The notes beneath the pieces are model-generated. The model searched no databases. It saw only the letters and a program-made list of their open reading frames with translations, and was not told where the DNA came from. This document shows, one piece after another, positions 28,584 to 40,090 of a stretch of DNA of 64,000 nt (position 1 is its first letter; each line of letters opens with the position of its first letter). Source of the DNA: DATAOG01 sp963753685 (lineage in GTDB: Bacteria > Pseudomonadota > Alphaproteobacteria > Geminicoccales > Geminicoccaceae); contig CAVWDE010000021.1 in assembly GCA_963753685.1 (NCBI GenBank), forward strand, positions 434,001-498,000, written 5' to 3'. Position numbers and translations under genes: made by a program.

Positions 28584-30167
28584 TCAGGCGGTCGGGGCGG
28601 CGACCAGGACGCCGGGGTTCATGATCCCGGCCGGGTCCAGGGCCTTCTTCGCCGCTGCCAGCGCGGCGCCGAACAGGGCCGGGCGCTGGCGCTGATACCA
28701 GGGCATGTGGTCGCGGCCGACCGCGTGATGGTGGGTGATCGTGCCGCCGCCCGCGATCAGGGCGTCCGAGGCGCGCTGCTTGATATGCCGCCAGGGCGCC
28801 ATCAGCGCATCCGGACGGCCGAGCGCGTGGAAGGTGAAGTAGGGTGCCGGGCCATCCGGGTAGACGTGGGTGAAGCGGCAGGTGACCAGGCCGTCGCGGC
28901 CGGTCGCCTCGCGGATCGCCTGTCCGGTCGCGGTCATGACCGCGCCATGGAAGGCCTCGAAGCGGTCCCAGGTGATCGCGGTCTCGAAGGTGTCGCCGAT
29001 GATCCCGGCCGCCACCTGGAGCTCACGGGCGTAGGGCATGCGGATGAACGCCGTGCGCCAGGCCTGCGCTGCGCCGTCGTCGGGCAGCAGGCGGCCGCCG
29101 CGGTCCTGGACCAGCTCGAGCGCGCGCGCCTGCCAGGCATCGACCGGGTGATCGGCCAATTCAAACGCCAGCACGAGGAGCGCGTAGCTGCCGTCGTTGA
29201 TGCCGTTGACGAGGCACTCGTTGGCGTCGACCAGGCGCAGGTTGGAAGGATAGAGGCCCGCCTGCGCGACCGCGCGCACCGCCCGGGCACCCGCGAAAAA
29301 GTCGTCGAAGGCGAGCGCCGCGCCGGCGCGGAAGGTCGGCCGGTCCTGGAGGCGCAGCCAGGCCTCGGTGATCACGCCGAAGGCACCCTCGGAGCCGATC
29401 ATCAGCCGATCCGGGCTGGGCCCGGCGCCGGAGCCGGGCAGGCGGCGGCTCTCGAGCACGCCCGCGGGGGTCACCGTGCGCAGGCTCTCCACGAAGTCGT
29501 CGATGTGGGTGTAGAGGGTCGCGAAATGGCCGCCTGAGCGGGTCGCGATCCAGCCGCCCACGGTTGAGAACTCGAAGCTCTGGGGAAAGTGACGAAGGGT
29601 CAGCGCCTGCGGCCTCAGCGCCGCCTCGAGCGCCGGCCCGAGCATGCCGCCCTGGACGCGGGCGGCCCGGCTCGCCCGGTCGACCTCGAGCACTTGGGCG
29701 AGGCCCTTGAGGTCGAGACTGATGGTGCCGGCGAACGCGTCGCCGACGCTCGGCTCGACGCCGCCGACGACGCTCGAGCCGCCCCCGAACGGAATGACCG
29801 CCGCCCGGGCGCCGCTCGCCCACTCGAGCAGGGCTACGACATCCTTCTCGGAGCGCGGCCTGGCAACCAGATCCGGGGCGTTCTCGAAGTCGCGTGCGAA
29901 GATCCGCACGGCCTCGGGAAAAGACTTGCCATAGCTGTGCAGGAGACGCTCGTAAGGGTCAGTGGTACAGAGGCTTTCGAGGCTGGCGGGTGGCCGCAGG
30001 CGGGCGGCGCGCAGCTCGATCTCACCGATCGCGGGCGGCGGCCGGCGGGTGCCGTCCTCAAGGCCGAAGCGCTGCCGGTAGAACCGGAAAAGCCGCTGCT
30101 CCTCGGCCGGCTCGAGGCCGCTGCCTTCGTACCCCCAGCCCCAGAACTTCCATCGTCTTTCCGACAT
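28584..30167 (-). CDS. FAD-binding oxidase/alkyl-DHAP-synthase-like protein
   Basis: A 527-residue VAO/PCMH-family flavoprotein resembling alkyldihydroxyacetonephosphate synthase. Matching blocks: RWKFWGWGYE at the N-terminus, TDPYERLLHSYGKSFPE, the FAD-binding PFGGGSSVVGGVEP, HFPQSFEFSTVGGWIATRSGGH, GSEGAFGVITEAWL, and a terminal HHHAVGRDH with the catalytic-type histidines. Bacterial relatives often lack an ether-lipid role and act as 2-hydroxyacid or glycolate-type dehydrogenases, so ether-lipid synthesis should not be assumed. It leads the minus-strand unit with the EamA, cNMP-FHA and Hyu genes. Confidence 0.88.
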   Translation of the reverse strand: MSERRWKFWGWGYEGSGLEPAEEQRLFRFYRQRFGLEDGTRRPPPAIGEIELRAARLRPPASLESLCTTDPYERLLHSYGKSFPEAVRIFARDFENAPDLVARPRSEKDVVALLEWASGARAAVIPFGGGSSVVGGVEPSVGDAFAGTISLDLKGLAQVLEVDRASRAARVQGGMLGPALEAALRPQALTLRHFPQSFEFSTVGGWIATRSGGHFATLYTHIDDFVESLRTVTPAGVLESRRLPGSGAGPSPDRLMIGSEGAFGVITEAWLRLQDRPTFRAGAALAFDDFFAGARAVRAVAQAGLYPSNLRLVDANECLVNGINDGSYALLVLAFELADHPVDAWQARALELVQDRGGRLLPDDGAAQAWRTAFIRMPYARELQVAAGIIGDTFETAITWDRFEAFHGAVMTATGQAIREATGRDGLVTCRFTHVYPDGPAPYFTFHALGRPDALMAPWRHIKQRASDALIAGGGTITHHHAVGRDHMPWYQRQRPALFGAALAAAKKALDPAGIMNPGVLVAAPTA

Positions 30168-30273
30168 TGGCCAAGCCTCCTGTCCCGATCGCGGAGCTTA
30201 GCCGTCAAGCCTGTCCTGGGATAGCGGGGATCAGGCGTTGCCAACGGCGCCCGACCCCCTCGCTGCTCGACGC

Positions 30274-30690
30274 CTACGCGCCGAGCAGCGCTAGCCCGAG
30301 CCTCGCCGCAGCGTTGCGCAGCCTGGTATCCTTGCTCGCGAGCGGAACGCCAAGCCGCAGTGCAAGCTCGAGGTAGGCGGCGTCGTAGAGTGTCAGCCGT
30401 TCGCTCCGTGCCAGGTTCAGGAGATCCTGAAAGGCGCGGTGGTGCCCCTCCTCATCGATCTCCACGGCGAGCTGTTGCAGCAATTTGACCGATCGGATCA
30501 GGCCAGCGACGCTCAGTCGAGCCCGCCGCTCCGCCATGATCAGAGCGTGTACGACCTCGAGCGGCCACAGCGCCGGCGCCACAGCCTCTTCATCGGCCAG
30601 CCGGTCGAGCAACGCATCGGTGGTTGGCGAGGCCTCGTCGGCGAAACACCACGCGAGTGCCACCGAGGCATCGAGGACGAATGCCGTCAC
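30274..30690 (-). CDS. vapC: VapC-type PIN-domain toxin
   Basis: A 138-residue PIN-domain ribonuclease. The acidic active-site residues are in the expected places: D7 in VLDASVALAW, E45 in WPLEVVHAL, D103 in LYDAAYLELA and D121 in SKDTRL. Length is typical for VapC, which cleaves tRNA or rRNA when not bound by its antitoxin. The start is a GTG overlapping the antitoxin stop (GTGA), the usual tight coupling of vapBC pairs. The gene lies between the FAD-oxidase unit and the cox unit. Confidence 0.9.
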   Translation of the reverse strand: MTAFVLDASVALAWCFADEASPTTDALLDRLADEEAVAPALWPLEVVHALIMAERRARLSVAGLIRSVKLLQQLAVEIDEEGHHRAFQDLLNLARSERLTLYDAAYLELALRLGVPLASKDTRLRNAAARLGLALLGA

Positions 30691-30926
30691 CGGCGTCCTT
30701 CGTCGATCAGCTCCCGAACCGACACGCCGCCGAGGGTCTGGCCCGAGCGCAGCTCTTTCAACTGTGCGATCGCGCGCCGCCGCTCGTCCCGGCTGGAACC
30801 ACCGACCGGGACCAGGCGCGCCACCGGCCGGCCGTGCCGGGTGATGGTGACGGTCTCGCCGCGCTCCACCTGATCGAGCAGCTGAGCGAGGTGCGTCTTG
30901 GCCTCGAAGGCGCCAACTTCAGCCAT
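30687..30926 (-). CDS. vapB: VapB antitoxin, Phd/YefM family
   Basis: A 79-residue antitoxin. MAEVGAFEAKTHLAQLLDQV and GETVTITRHGRPVARLVPV are the Phd/YefM-type DNA-binding dimer domain. The basic/acidic C-terminus (RELIDEGRR) would wrap the toxin. I start at the ATG at 30926, a standard family N-terminus with GGA eight bases before it. An upstream GTG/ATG frame to 30992 adds 22 residues of unlikely coding sequence. An AT-rich tract just upstream (30930-30965) probably holds the promoter and operator. Confidence 0.88.
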   Translation of the reverse strand: MAEVGAFEAKTHLAQLLDQVERGETVTITRHGRPVARLVPVGGSSRDERRRAIAQLKELRSGQTLGGVSVRELIDEGRR

Positions 30927-31000
30927 CGGAATGTCCAACTGGTCTGCTACTAGTCTATCTGTTTCCAAGCTCAACGGCAAGCGGCCCATCACGCGGCGCC

Positions 31001-31029
31001 AAAGAAAAGGGAGCCGAGTGGCTCCCCTT
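31001..31029 (-). terminator. Rho-independent terminator of the cox unit
   Basis: On the minus strand, 20 bases after the coxM stop, AAGGGGAGCC-ACTC-GGCTCCCTT forms a nine-pair stem with one bulged G. It is followed directly by TTTTCTTT. This is the clearest intrinsic terminator in the window and separates the cox unit from vapBC. Confidence 0.85.
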
Positions 31030-31049
31030 GGCAGTCGGCAATTCTTAGC

Positions 31050-31844
31050 TCAGCTGGCGGCCTGGACCGCGCGCTTGGCCATGACCTTGATCAGGTGCGC
31101 GCGGTATTCGGCGCTGGCGTGGATGTCGCTGTTGAGGTCGTCGGCACTCACGCTCAGGCCGTCCAGGGCGGCGGCCGAGAAGTTGCTGCCGAGCGCGCGC
31201 TCGGCGTCGGCAAGCCGGAACACCGAAGGCGCCGCGCCGGTCACCGCCACCCGGGTTTGGCCGCCGGTCTGGGCCACCATCACGCCGACGATCGCGTAGC
31301 GGCTGGCCGGGTTCGGGAACTTCATGTAGCCGGCCCGGGTCGGCTTGGGAAAGGCGACCGACACCACGATCTCGTCGTCGTCGAGCGCAGTGTCGAACAT
31401 CCCGGTGGAGAAATCGTCGGCCGCGATCTCGCGTTTGTTGGTCTTGACCGTGGCGTTCAGCCCGACCACCGCGGCCGGATAGTCGGCGGCCGGATCGTTG
31501 TTGGCGATCGAGCCGCCGATCGTGCCGCGATTGCGCACCTGGGCATCGCCGATGTGGTCCGCGAGGCTGGCGAGCGCCGGGATCGCCCCGCGCACGACCT
31601 CCGATGCCGCCACCTCGGCGTGGGTGGTCATGGCCCCGATCACCAGCCGGTCACCCTCCTGCCGGATGCCCTTGAGCTCGGCGATCGCGCCCAGATCGAC
31701 CAGATCGGAGGGCTGGGCGAGGCGCTGCTTGAGGGTCGGCAAGAGCGTGTGGCCGCCGGCCAGGAGCTTGCCATCGCTCGCCCCCTTGATCAGCGAGACC
31801 GCTTCGGCAAGCGTCGTCGGACGATGGTATTCAAACGCGTACAT
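31050..31844 (-). CDS. CO-dehydrogenase-like FAD-binding medium subunit, CoxM type
   Basis: A 264-residue FAD-binding subunit of a molybdenum hydroxylase. AFEYHRPTTLAEAVSLI opens the domain. LLAGGHTLLPTLKQRL and VRNRGTIGGSIANNDPAADYPAAVVGL carry the two flavin-binding motifs (AGGxxL and the TIGG block). It relays electrons from the Fe-S subunit to the acceptor. GGGAGG lies six bases before the ATG at 31844, and a strong terminator follows. Gene order here is G-S-L-M rather than the M-S-L of classic cox operons. Confidence 0.9.
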   Translation of the reverse strand: MYAFEYHRPTTLAEAVSLIKGASDGKLLAGGHTLLPTLKQRLAQPSDLVDLGAIAELKGIRQEGDRLVIGAMTTHAEVAASEVVRGAIPALASLADHIGDAQVRNRGTIGGSIANNDPAADYPAAVVGLNATVKTNKREIAADDFSTGMFDTALDDDEIVVSVAFPKPTRAGYMKFPNPASRYAIVGVMVAQTGGQTRVAVTGAAPSVFRLADAERALGSNFSAAALDGLSVSADDLNSDIHASAEYRAHLIKVMAKRAVQAAS

Positions 31845-31854
31845 GGTCGCCTCC

Positions 31855-34222
<2,368 letters not shown>

Positions 34223-34226
34223 GGCC

Positions 34227-34694
<468 letters not shown>

Positions 34695-34880
34695 CGAAGC
34701 TTCTCCCCCTGACATTGGTTGCGCGACCCTTGGCGGCGCCTGCCACCCGGTCCGCGCCGGTCTGCACCTTCGGCCCGGCGCCTCGCAGAACCGGAACGCG
34801 CCACTGAAGCTATGAGAAGCGGCAGAGCGCCGTCAACGGGCTTGCGACCGGCGACGGTCGGGCAGGCGGTCTGCGCGCGC

Positions 34881-35468
34881 TCAGCGGAACAGGAGCGCCA
34901 GGATCATCAGCACCACGATCACGCCTGCCGCCCACACGAACTTGTTTTGCGCCAGCTCCGCAAGCCCGCCGCCCGCCTCGGGTTCCGGCTCCGGCAGCGG
35001 CGCCGGAGCGGACACCGGTTCGGGCGCGGCCGGCGTCAGCTGCTGGCGGAAGTTGTCGAAGAACTCGTCCGCCAGCTTCTTGGCGGTGCCGTCGATCAGG
35101 CGCGAGCCGAGCTGCGCGAGCTTGCCGCCGACGTCCGCCTTGGCGGTGTAGCGCAGGATCGTGACCCCGCCGTCCTCGGTCAGATGGACCTCGGCGCCGC
35201 CCTTGGCGAAACCGGCGGCACCACCCTTGCCTTCGCCCGCGATGGTATAGCTCTCCGGCGGGTTGAGGTTGGACAAGGTGACGTTGCCGTTGAACTTCGC
35301 CTTCACCGGACCGACCTTGGCGACCACGGTTGCGGCAAACTCGTGGTCCGAGACCTTCTCCAGGGACTCGCAGCCGGGCAGCGCGCCTTTGAGCATCTCG
35401 GGATCGTTCAACGCCGCCCAGACCTTCTCGCGCGGCGCCGGGATGCGGTACTCGCCGGTCATGTCCAT
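34881..35468 (-). CDS. CoxG-like SRPBCC protein with C-terminal membrane anchor
   Basis: A 195-residue protein. Residues 1-145 form a CoxG/SRPBCC lipid- or ligand-binding domain (YRIPAPREKVWAALNDPEML, LPGCESLEKV, ADVGGKLAQLGSRLIDGTAKK). A Pro/Glu-rich linker leads to a C-terminal helix (FVWAAGVIVVLMILALLFR) that anchors it in the membrane. In carboxydotrophs CoxG recruits the dehydrogenase to the membrane. Here it heads the unit, 186 bases before coxS, supporting membrane recruitment of the enzyme. GGGGGGA lies eight bases before the ATG. Confidence 0.88.
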   Translation of the reverse strand: MDMTGEYRIPAPREKVWAALNDPEMLKGALPGCESLEKVSDHEFAATVVAKVGPVKAKFNGNVTLSNLNPPESYTIAGEGKGGAAGFAKGGAEVHLTEDGGVTILRYTAKADVGGKLAQLGSRLIDGTAKKLADEFFDNFRQQLTPAAPEPVSAPAPLPEPEPEAGGGLAELAQNKFVWAAGVIVVLMILALLFR

Positions 35469-35644
35469 CGCCAGATCCCCCCAAGCTCACTCCTGCTCGC
35501 GCCAGAAGCTACATCCGTCGCGCGGGTCCGGCAACCACAGCGACGGGAGGCGAATTGGCGCGGACCCCTCTGACGGCCTGTGAAACTCTTCGCGCCACCG
35601 GCCGTTAATGATCCGGCCGACCGGGGCGGCGAGGAGTAACGATC

Positions 35645-35896
35645 ATGGCTAGGTTTCTTCTGGGCCTGATTCTCGGCATCTTCCTGGGCGCGCTGGCGGT
35701 GTCCTACAATCCGAGCCTGTCGGACCAGGCGCGCGGCGCGTTCGCGAACCTGACCGCCCTGGTCGCGACCGGGGCCGAGAAGGCTGCGCAGTCGGTCGAC
35801 CGCGGGGCCGGCAAGCTCGCGGACCAGGCCGAGCGGGCGAAGCAGGCTTCCGGGAACCAGGAGGCGCCGCCGCCCGCCAACGCGACTCCGCGCTGA
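35645..35896 (+). CDS. Small single-pass membrane protein, unknown function
   Basis: An 83-residue protein: one N-terminal transmembrane helix with glycine spacing (FLLGLILGIFLGALAV), then a helical Ala/Lys/Glu-rich tail (AEKAAQSVDRGAGKLADQAE) ending in PPPANATPR. GAGGAG precedes the ATG by nine bases. The tail resembles late-embryogenesis-type or YtxH-like amphipathic repeats, but it is too short to assign. It is convergent with the aspartic protease gene, 16 bases from its end. Confidence 0.7.
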   Translation: MARFLLGLILGIFLGALAVSYNPSLSDQARGAFANLTALVATGAEKAAQSVDRGAGKLADQAERAKQASGNQEAPPPANATPR

Positions 35897-35912
35897 GTGC
35901 CGGGCAGGCTTA

Positions 35913-36440
35913 CTACCACTCGAGGATCAGGCGCCGATCCTCGACCCGGTAGCCGTGCAGCCGGTTGAGAAAGCTCATGCCGAGCAGGGAGATCGGGAGC
36001 GGCGCCGCGTTGACCGAGGCGTCGAGGTCGTAGAGGCTGAACTGGCCGACCCGCACCTCGCGCAGCCGCACCGGGGCGCCTTGGACCTCGCCATTGGCGG
36101 TCCCGAAGCGCTGGCTGAACTCGAGACGGCGCGGGTCGAGCCCGAGCCGCCGGGCGTCGGCCATGGTCAGCACGATCTCCGAGGCGCCGGTGTCGAGCAG
36201 GAAGGTGATCGGCACGCCGTCGACCATCGCCTCGAGCACGAAGTGCCCCTGCGGCCCGGCCTCGACCACGTACTGCCAGGCATTGCTCGCGGGCGTGGCA
36301 TCGCGCGCATCGCCTGCTATGCTGGGTTGCGACGCGGGTGACGCGCCCGGGTGCGGCAGCCAGTCGCTGTCGCGGAGCACGGCGAAACCGATGCCGACCA
36401 CGACGGCGACCGTGAGATAACGCAATGCCCATGCGAGCAT
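35913..36440 (-). CDS. Retroviral-like aspartic protease, TIGR02281 type, membrane-anchored
   Basis: A 175-residue protein: an N-terminal transmembrane helix (YLTVAVVVGIGFAVL), a linker of about 40 residues, then a single-lobed aspartic protease domain with ITFLLDTGASEIVLT carrying the DTGA active-site motif. GHFVLEAMVDG and LLGMSFLNRL are typical of the clan AA family found in Alphaproteobacteria. It should act as a homodimer in the periplasm. Substrates are unknown. It is divergent from the polytopic membrane protein at 36595. Confidence 0.88.
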   Translation of the reverse strand: MLAWALRYLTVAVVVGIGFAVLRDSDWLPHPGASPASQPSIAGDARDATPASNAWQYVVEAGPQGHFVLEAMVDGVPITFLLDTGASEIVLTMADARRLGLDPRRLEFSQRFGTANGEVQGAPVRLREVRVGQFSLYDLDASVNAAPLPISLLGMSFLNRLHGYRVEDRRLILEW

Positions 36441-36594
36441 GGCGATCGATCAGCCTCATCCTCGGTCGCGCCATCCTCGGTGGCGCCGGGGCGTGAGTAT
36501 CGGCGATCTGAGATAAGGACGTGCTAACGAGCGCAGATCGCGACCCGGCCGGGCGCATCACGGGGCGGACACAGGCGGCGGGGGGTGCGGGCCG

Positions 36595-37428
36595 ATGCCC
36601 GAGGGCGTGACCCGGCTCCTGGTTGGGCCATTGCTGCTGCCCTTCGGCCTCGCGGCGGCGCTCACGGCGGCGGCCGCGCTCTGGCTCGGCAGCCGGCGCA
36701 GCGTGCCGCTGCTGGGCCTGGCTCAGACGCTCGGTTTTCTGGCCGCCTATGGGGCGCTGGTCGGCCTGCCGGCCTGGCCGCCAGTGCTGGCGCGGGAGAA
36801 GGTCGCCTATGTGGCCGCGTTCGGCGTGCTGCTCGGGCTCGTGCTGCCGCTGCTGCCCCGTTTTGCCGACGCTTTGCAGATGGCGCTGCTCGCCTGGCCG
36901 GTCGCGATCGTGGTCTGGCTCGCGGCGCGCGTGCCGCTTGGCGCGCCGACCCTCGCGATCGCGGCGGTGCTCGCCCTGTTCGGCGCCGCCATGATCGGGC
37001 CGCTGGCAGGCGCCCGCCAGAAGAATCCCAGGCGTGCCCTGATGCTGCTGGGCGCGGTGCTGGGCCTGGCCGCACTCGCCGACTTCGGGCACACGCTGGC
37101 GCTGGCCGAGCTCGCGTTGGCGCTTGCGGCCTCGCTTGCGGGCGTGCTGCTCGCCGGACGCTCGCTCGCGCTCACCAACGGCAGCCTGGTCGGCCCGACC
37201 GGAACCGCCCTGGCGCTCGCCGGAACGCTGGCCCTGTCCGGCGGCGCCAGCCGGATAGCACTCCTGCTCCTGACGCTGGTGTTCGCCGCCGACCGGTTGG
37301 CGAGACGGCTCGCCTCGCGCCGCTATCTCTGGCTCGAGCGCCTCCTGTTCGCGCTCGGCTGTCTGGTGCCGCTCGGCCTCGCCCTGACGGTCGCCCGGCT
37401 CAGCTCGGGCCCGCTGCTTCTCCCCTGA
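36595..37428 (+). CDS. Polytopic membrane protein of unknown function
   Basis: A 277-residue, extremely Ala/Leu/Gly-rich protein with about eight hydrophobic helices and almost no polar loops except GARQKNPRRAL and the basic RLARRLASRRYLWLERLL. I do not recognise a family, though it resembles small integral proteins annotated as hypothetical. GGGGGTG lies about seven bases before the ATG. Its last 49 codons are partly duplicated just downstream in a 184-base tandem repeat. No neighbour suggests a role. Confidence 0.65.
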   Translation: MPEGVTRLLVGPLLLPFGLAAALTAAAALWLGSRRSVPLLGLAQTLGFLAAYGALVGLPAWPPVLAREKVAYVAAFGVLLGLVLPLLPRFADALQMALLAWPVAIVVWLAARVPLGAPTLAIAAVLALFGAAMIGPLAGARQKNPRRALMLLGAVLGLAALADFGHTLALAELALALAASLAGVLLAGRSLALTNGSLVGPTGTALALAGTLALSGGASRIALLLLTLVFAADRLARRLASRRYLWLERLLFALGCLVPLGLALTVARLSSGPLLLP

Positions 37429-37652
37429 CCGGGAAGCGCCATCCGCCAGCCGGGTCGCCCGCCATTTCGCCGCCGACCGGTTGGCGAGACGGCTTGCCTC
37501 ACACCGCTACCTCTGGCTCGAGCGCCTCATGTTCCCAATCGGCTGCCTGGTGCCGCTCGGCCTCGCCCTGACGGTTGCCCGCCTCAGCTCGGTCCCGCTG
37601 CTTCTCCCCTGACCGGCGAGCGCCGTCCGCCAGCCGGGCCGCCCGCCATTTC
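37282..37652 (+). repeat. 184-base direct tandem duplication of a gene's 3' end
   Basis: Bases 37282-37465 (the last ~49 codons, stop and trailer of the membrane-protein gene) are repeated with offset 184 at 37466-37649. The junction shares CCATTTC. Identity is high but not perfect (for example CGCCGCTATCTC versus CACCGCTACCTC), so the event is not recent. The second copy still reads as an open C-terminus ending in LLLP and a TGA, but it has no start or ribosome-binding site and is probably a relic. Confidence 0.9.
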
Positions 37653-37948
37653 CCGGAGGGTAATCCCCGGCTCCCACAGCCAATGATCGATCTTCCGCGG
37701 GGCGGCCGTCGATTCCCCGTAGAGCAGCCCACGGTTCCCGCAGCGCAGCCGTCCTTTCAGCAGGCCAGACGCCAGTTCCCAGTCGCCCCCCGTTCCCCTG
37801 TATCCCGGCAAACTCCCGGTTCGGCTCCGACCCGCCCGCGCCGATCACTTGCCCTTCGGGCCTTGGGCCGGGCACGGAGTCCCACGGTCCCATGGACCCT
37901 CCGAAGATCACGTTAGCGGGCGATCGTTAACGATGGGTTAAGGCCGGC
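37653..37948. other. Intergenic stretch beyond the duplication; short palindrome
   Basis: About 300 bases with no supported gene. It contains irregularly spaced TTCCC-type pentamers and open frames that are Pro/Arg-rich with no domain. A perfect 12-base palindrome ATCGTTAACGAT lies at 37923-37934, 15 bases beyond the YceI gene's stop, and could be part of a transcription end or a binding site. No T-tract follows it. Confidence 0.5.
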
Positions 37949-38536
37949 TCAGCGCGGGCGCGACGCCCGGATGTCGAGGTGGATCACGACCGGCGCGCCG
38001 ACCGTCTTGGTCGAGGCCCAGTCGCCCTGGCCGACCCCATAGTCGAGGCGCGAGATCGTGAGCTCGCCCTTGGCCTCGGCCAGCAACCGGTCCGGCTTGC
38101 CCGGGTCGGCGCCGATCGTGAGCGTGAACGGCAGCACCACGTCCTTGGTCACGTCGCGGATCGTGAGCTCGGCCTTGGCCTCATAGGCGTCCCCCTTGTG
38201 ATGGCTCAGCTGCAGGCTCCGGAAGCGCGCCATCGGCCAGCGCTGGACGTCGAAGAAGGCGGACGAGCGCAACGTCGTGTCGCGGTCCTTGTGGCCGGTG
38301 TCGATGCTGGTGGTGTCGATCTGCACGTCGACCAGGCTCTTGCCGAGGCTCTTCGGATCGAAGGTGATGTCGGCGGTGAAGCGGTCGAACCGGCCCTCGA
38401 CCGGGCTGCCCTGCTGCAGCGCGGTGAACCGGATCTGGCTGCCGTCCTCGACGGTCCAGACCTGGGCAAGCGCGCTCTGGAGGCTGACAAGCAGGCCGGC
38501 GAGCGCGAGCGGCAGGCATCTCTGAAGGAGGTGCAT
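37949..38536 (-). CDS. YceI-family periplasmic lipocalin-like protein
   Basis: A 195-residue secreted protein with a signal peptide (LLQRCLPLALAGLLVSLQSALA, cleavage near residue 24). The domain starts VWTVEDGSQIRFTALQQGSPVEGRF, followed by ITFDPKSLGKSLVDVQID and SAFFDVQRWPMARF, which define YceI. The fold is a beta-barrel that binds isoprenoid or amphipathic lipids. It lies 33 bases downstream of the cytochrome b561 gene on the same strand. That YceI/b561 pairing is common and suggests a shared redox or quinone-related role. Confidence 0.92.
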   Translation of the reverse strand: MHLLQRCLPLALAGLLVSLQSALAQVWTVEDGSQIRFTALQQGSPVEGRFDRFTADITFDPKSLGKSLVDVQIDTTSIDTGHKDRDTTLRSSAFFDVQRWPMARFRSLQLSHHKGDAYEAKAELTIRDVTKDVVLPFTLTIGADPGKPDRLLAEAKGELTISRLDYGVGQGDWASTKTVGAPVVIHLDIRASRPR

Positions 38537-38569
38537 GGGCGTTGTCCCTGGGTCCGGAGGGGAGAGGGG

Positions 38570-39118
38570 TCAATGCCGGCCGCGCGCCGCGGGCAGCATC
38601 CGGCGGAGCACATCGTCCTTGAGCAGGAAATGATGGCGCAACGCCGCCCCGACGTGCAGCAGCACCAGGGCCATGAACACGAAGGCGTTGACGTGGTGCA
38701 CCTGCAGCAAGGTGTCGCTCAGCGGCTCGTCGGGGCCGATCAGCGCCGGCAGCGGCAGCACGCCCCAGAGCACGACCGGGAAGTTGGCGGCGTTGGATTG
38801 CAGGAACCCGATCACCGGTTGAACGAACAGCAGCGCATACAACAAGCCGTGCGACAGCCTGGCCACGCTCCGCTCCCAGGCCGGCATGGCCGGCGGCAGC
38901 GGCGGGGCGGGATGGGTGAGGCGCCACAGAAGGCGCAGCGCCGCCAGGCCGAAGATCGTGACGCCGATCCACTTGTGCAGCTGATAGAGATCGAACTTCT
39001 GCTGGCTGAGCGGCAGGCGGACCATGTACCAGCCGAGCCCGAACATCCAAAGGATCAGCGCCGCGATCAGCCAGTGCAGACCTTGCGCGATGGCGCCGTA
39101 GCGCAGCGTGGCTCTCAA
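38570..39118 (-). CDS. Cytochrome b561-family protein
   Basis: A 182-residue, four-helix di-haem membrane protein. YGAIAQGLHWLIAALIL opens helix 1 with a haem-ligand His; LYQLHKWIGVTIFGL, SHGLLYALLFVQPVIGF and VHHVNAFVFMALVLLHVGAALRHHF supply the other histidines. I chose a TTG start at 39118 because GGGAGG lies eight bases upstream and the length then matches the family. Longer upstream frames read as Arg-rich nonsense. It probably transfers electrons between quinol and a periplasmic partner, perhaps linked to the neighbouring YceI protein. Confidence 0.88.
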   Translation of the reverse strand: MRATLRYGAIAQGLHWLIAALILWMFGLGWYMVRLPLSQQKFDLYQLHKWIGVTIFGLAALRLLWRLTHPAPPLPPAMPAWERSVARLSHGLLYALLFVQPVIGFLQSNAANFPVVLWGVLPLPALIGPDEPLSDTLLQVHHVNAFVFMALVLLHVGAALRHHFLLKDDVLRRMLPAARGRH

Positions 39119-39302
39119 AGCGCGATCCTCCCGGGGCGGGCGCCCCGACGCCCGCGATCCGAGTAGTAGCGGCAGCGGTTTGTGGAAGTCACGATATTCT
39201 GAGCGCCGGGCGGCGGGCGAAACCGGCCGGGCGGGCTCGACAAGGCGCGCCCGACGATGATATGGGCGCCCCTGCTCGACAGTGACGGCAACGGTCCGGA
39301 CG

Positions 39303-40061
39303 ATGACCATCAGGGCGGTGACCTTCGATCTCTGGGATACGATCGTCCACGACGATTCGGACGAGCCCAAGCGCGCCGCGCGCGGCCTGCGCAGCAAGCG
39401 CGACGAGCGTCGCCATCTGCTCTGGCAGGCGCTCGAGGCCGAGGCGCCGACCCCGCTCGAGCGGGTGACGCTTGCTTACGACACCGCCGATGCCGGCTTC
39501 AACCTGGTCTGGAAGGAGCTGCACATCAACTGGACCATCGAGCAGCGCCTGCGGGTGGTCCTGAACGGCCTCGGCCGCAGCCTGCCGGCCGCCACGCTCG
39601 CACCAGTGATCGCGGCGACCGGCCGGATGGAGGTCGAGATCCCGCCCGACCCGGTCGCCGGCATCGCGGCCGCCCTGGCCGAGCTCGCTCGGCACTACCG
39701 CCTGGCCGTGGTCTCGGATGCGATCGTCACGCCCGGCGTCAATCTGCGCCTGCTGCTCGAGCGCTACGACCTCGCGAGGTACTTCGGCGGCTTCGCCTTC
39801 TCCGACGAGGTCGGGCACGCCAAGCCCCATCGCGCCATGTTCGAGGCGGCAGCGACAGCACTCGGCGTCGGGCTGCACGAGATCGTCCACGTCGGCGATC
39901 GCGAGCACAACGACGTCAAGGGCCCGCATGCGCTCGGCGCCAAGGCGGTGCTGTTCACCGCGGCGCGCGCCGACGATCTGGCCGGCACCACGGCGGATGC
40001 GGTCTGCGCGCGCCACGCCGACCTGCCGGCGGTGATCGAGCGCCTGGCCGCCGCGGGATAG
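39303..40061 (+). CDS. HAD-superfamily hydrolase
   Basis: A 252-residue haloacid dehalogenase-fold hydrolase. Motif I is TFDLWDTIV, with a Trp where most members have Phe or Asp; motif II is in LAVVSDAIV; motif III is GHAKPHRAMF; motif IV is IVHVGDREHNDVKG. The helical cap lies between motifs I and II, as in the HAD-IA subfamily. It is probably a phosphatase; substrate unknown. The ATG at 39303 was preferred to a GTG at 39282. It is followed 29 bases later by the amidotransferase gene. Confidence 0.85.
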   Translation: MTIRAVTFDLWDTIVHDDSDEPKRAARGLRSKRDERRHLLWQALEAEAPTPLERVTLAYDTADAGFNLVWKELHINWTIEQRLRVVLNGLGRSLPAATLAPVIAATGRMEVEIPPDPVAGIAAALAELARHYRLAVVSDAIVTPGVNLRLLLERYDLARYFGGFAFSDEVGHAKPHRAMFEAAATALGVGLHEIVHVGDREHNDVKGPHALGAKAVLFTAARADDLAGTTADAVCARHADLPAVIERLAAAG

Positions 40062-40090
40062 GCGGCGGCGGGGTAGGGGAGGTGCGCCAG

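Noticed and set aside
28584..30167. Ether-lipid synthesis enzyme
   Set aside because: It resembles alkyl-DHAP synthase, but no acyl-DHAP pathway genes are nearby and many bacterial relatives have other functions.
37700..37830. Recurring TTCCC-type motifs suggesting an array
   Set aside because: Spacings are irregular (about 22, 41, 17, 10, 11 bases) and the flanks are unrelated; not a CRISPR or binding array.
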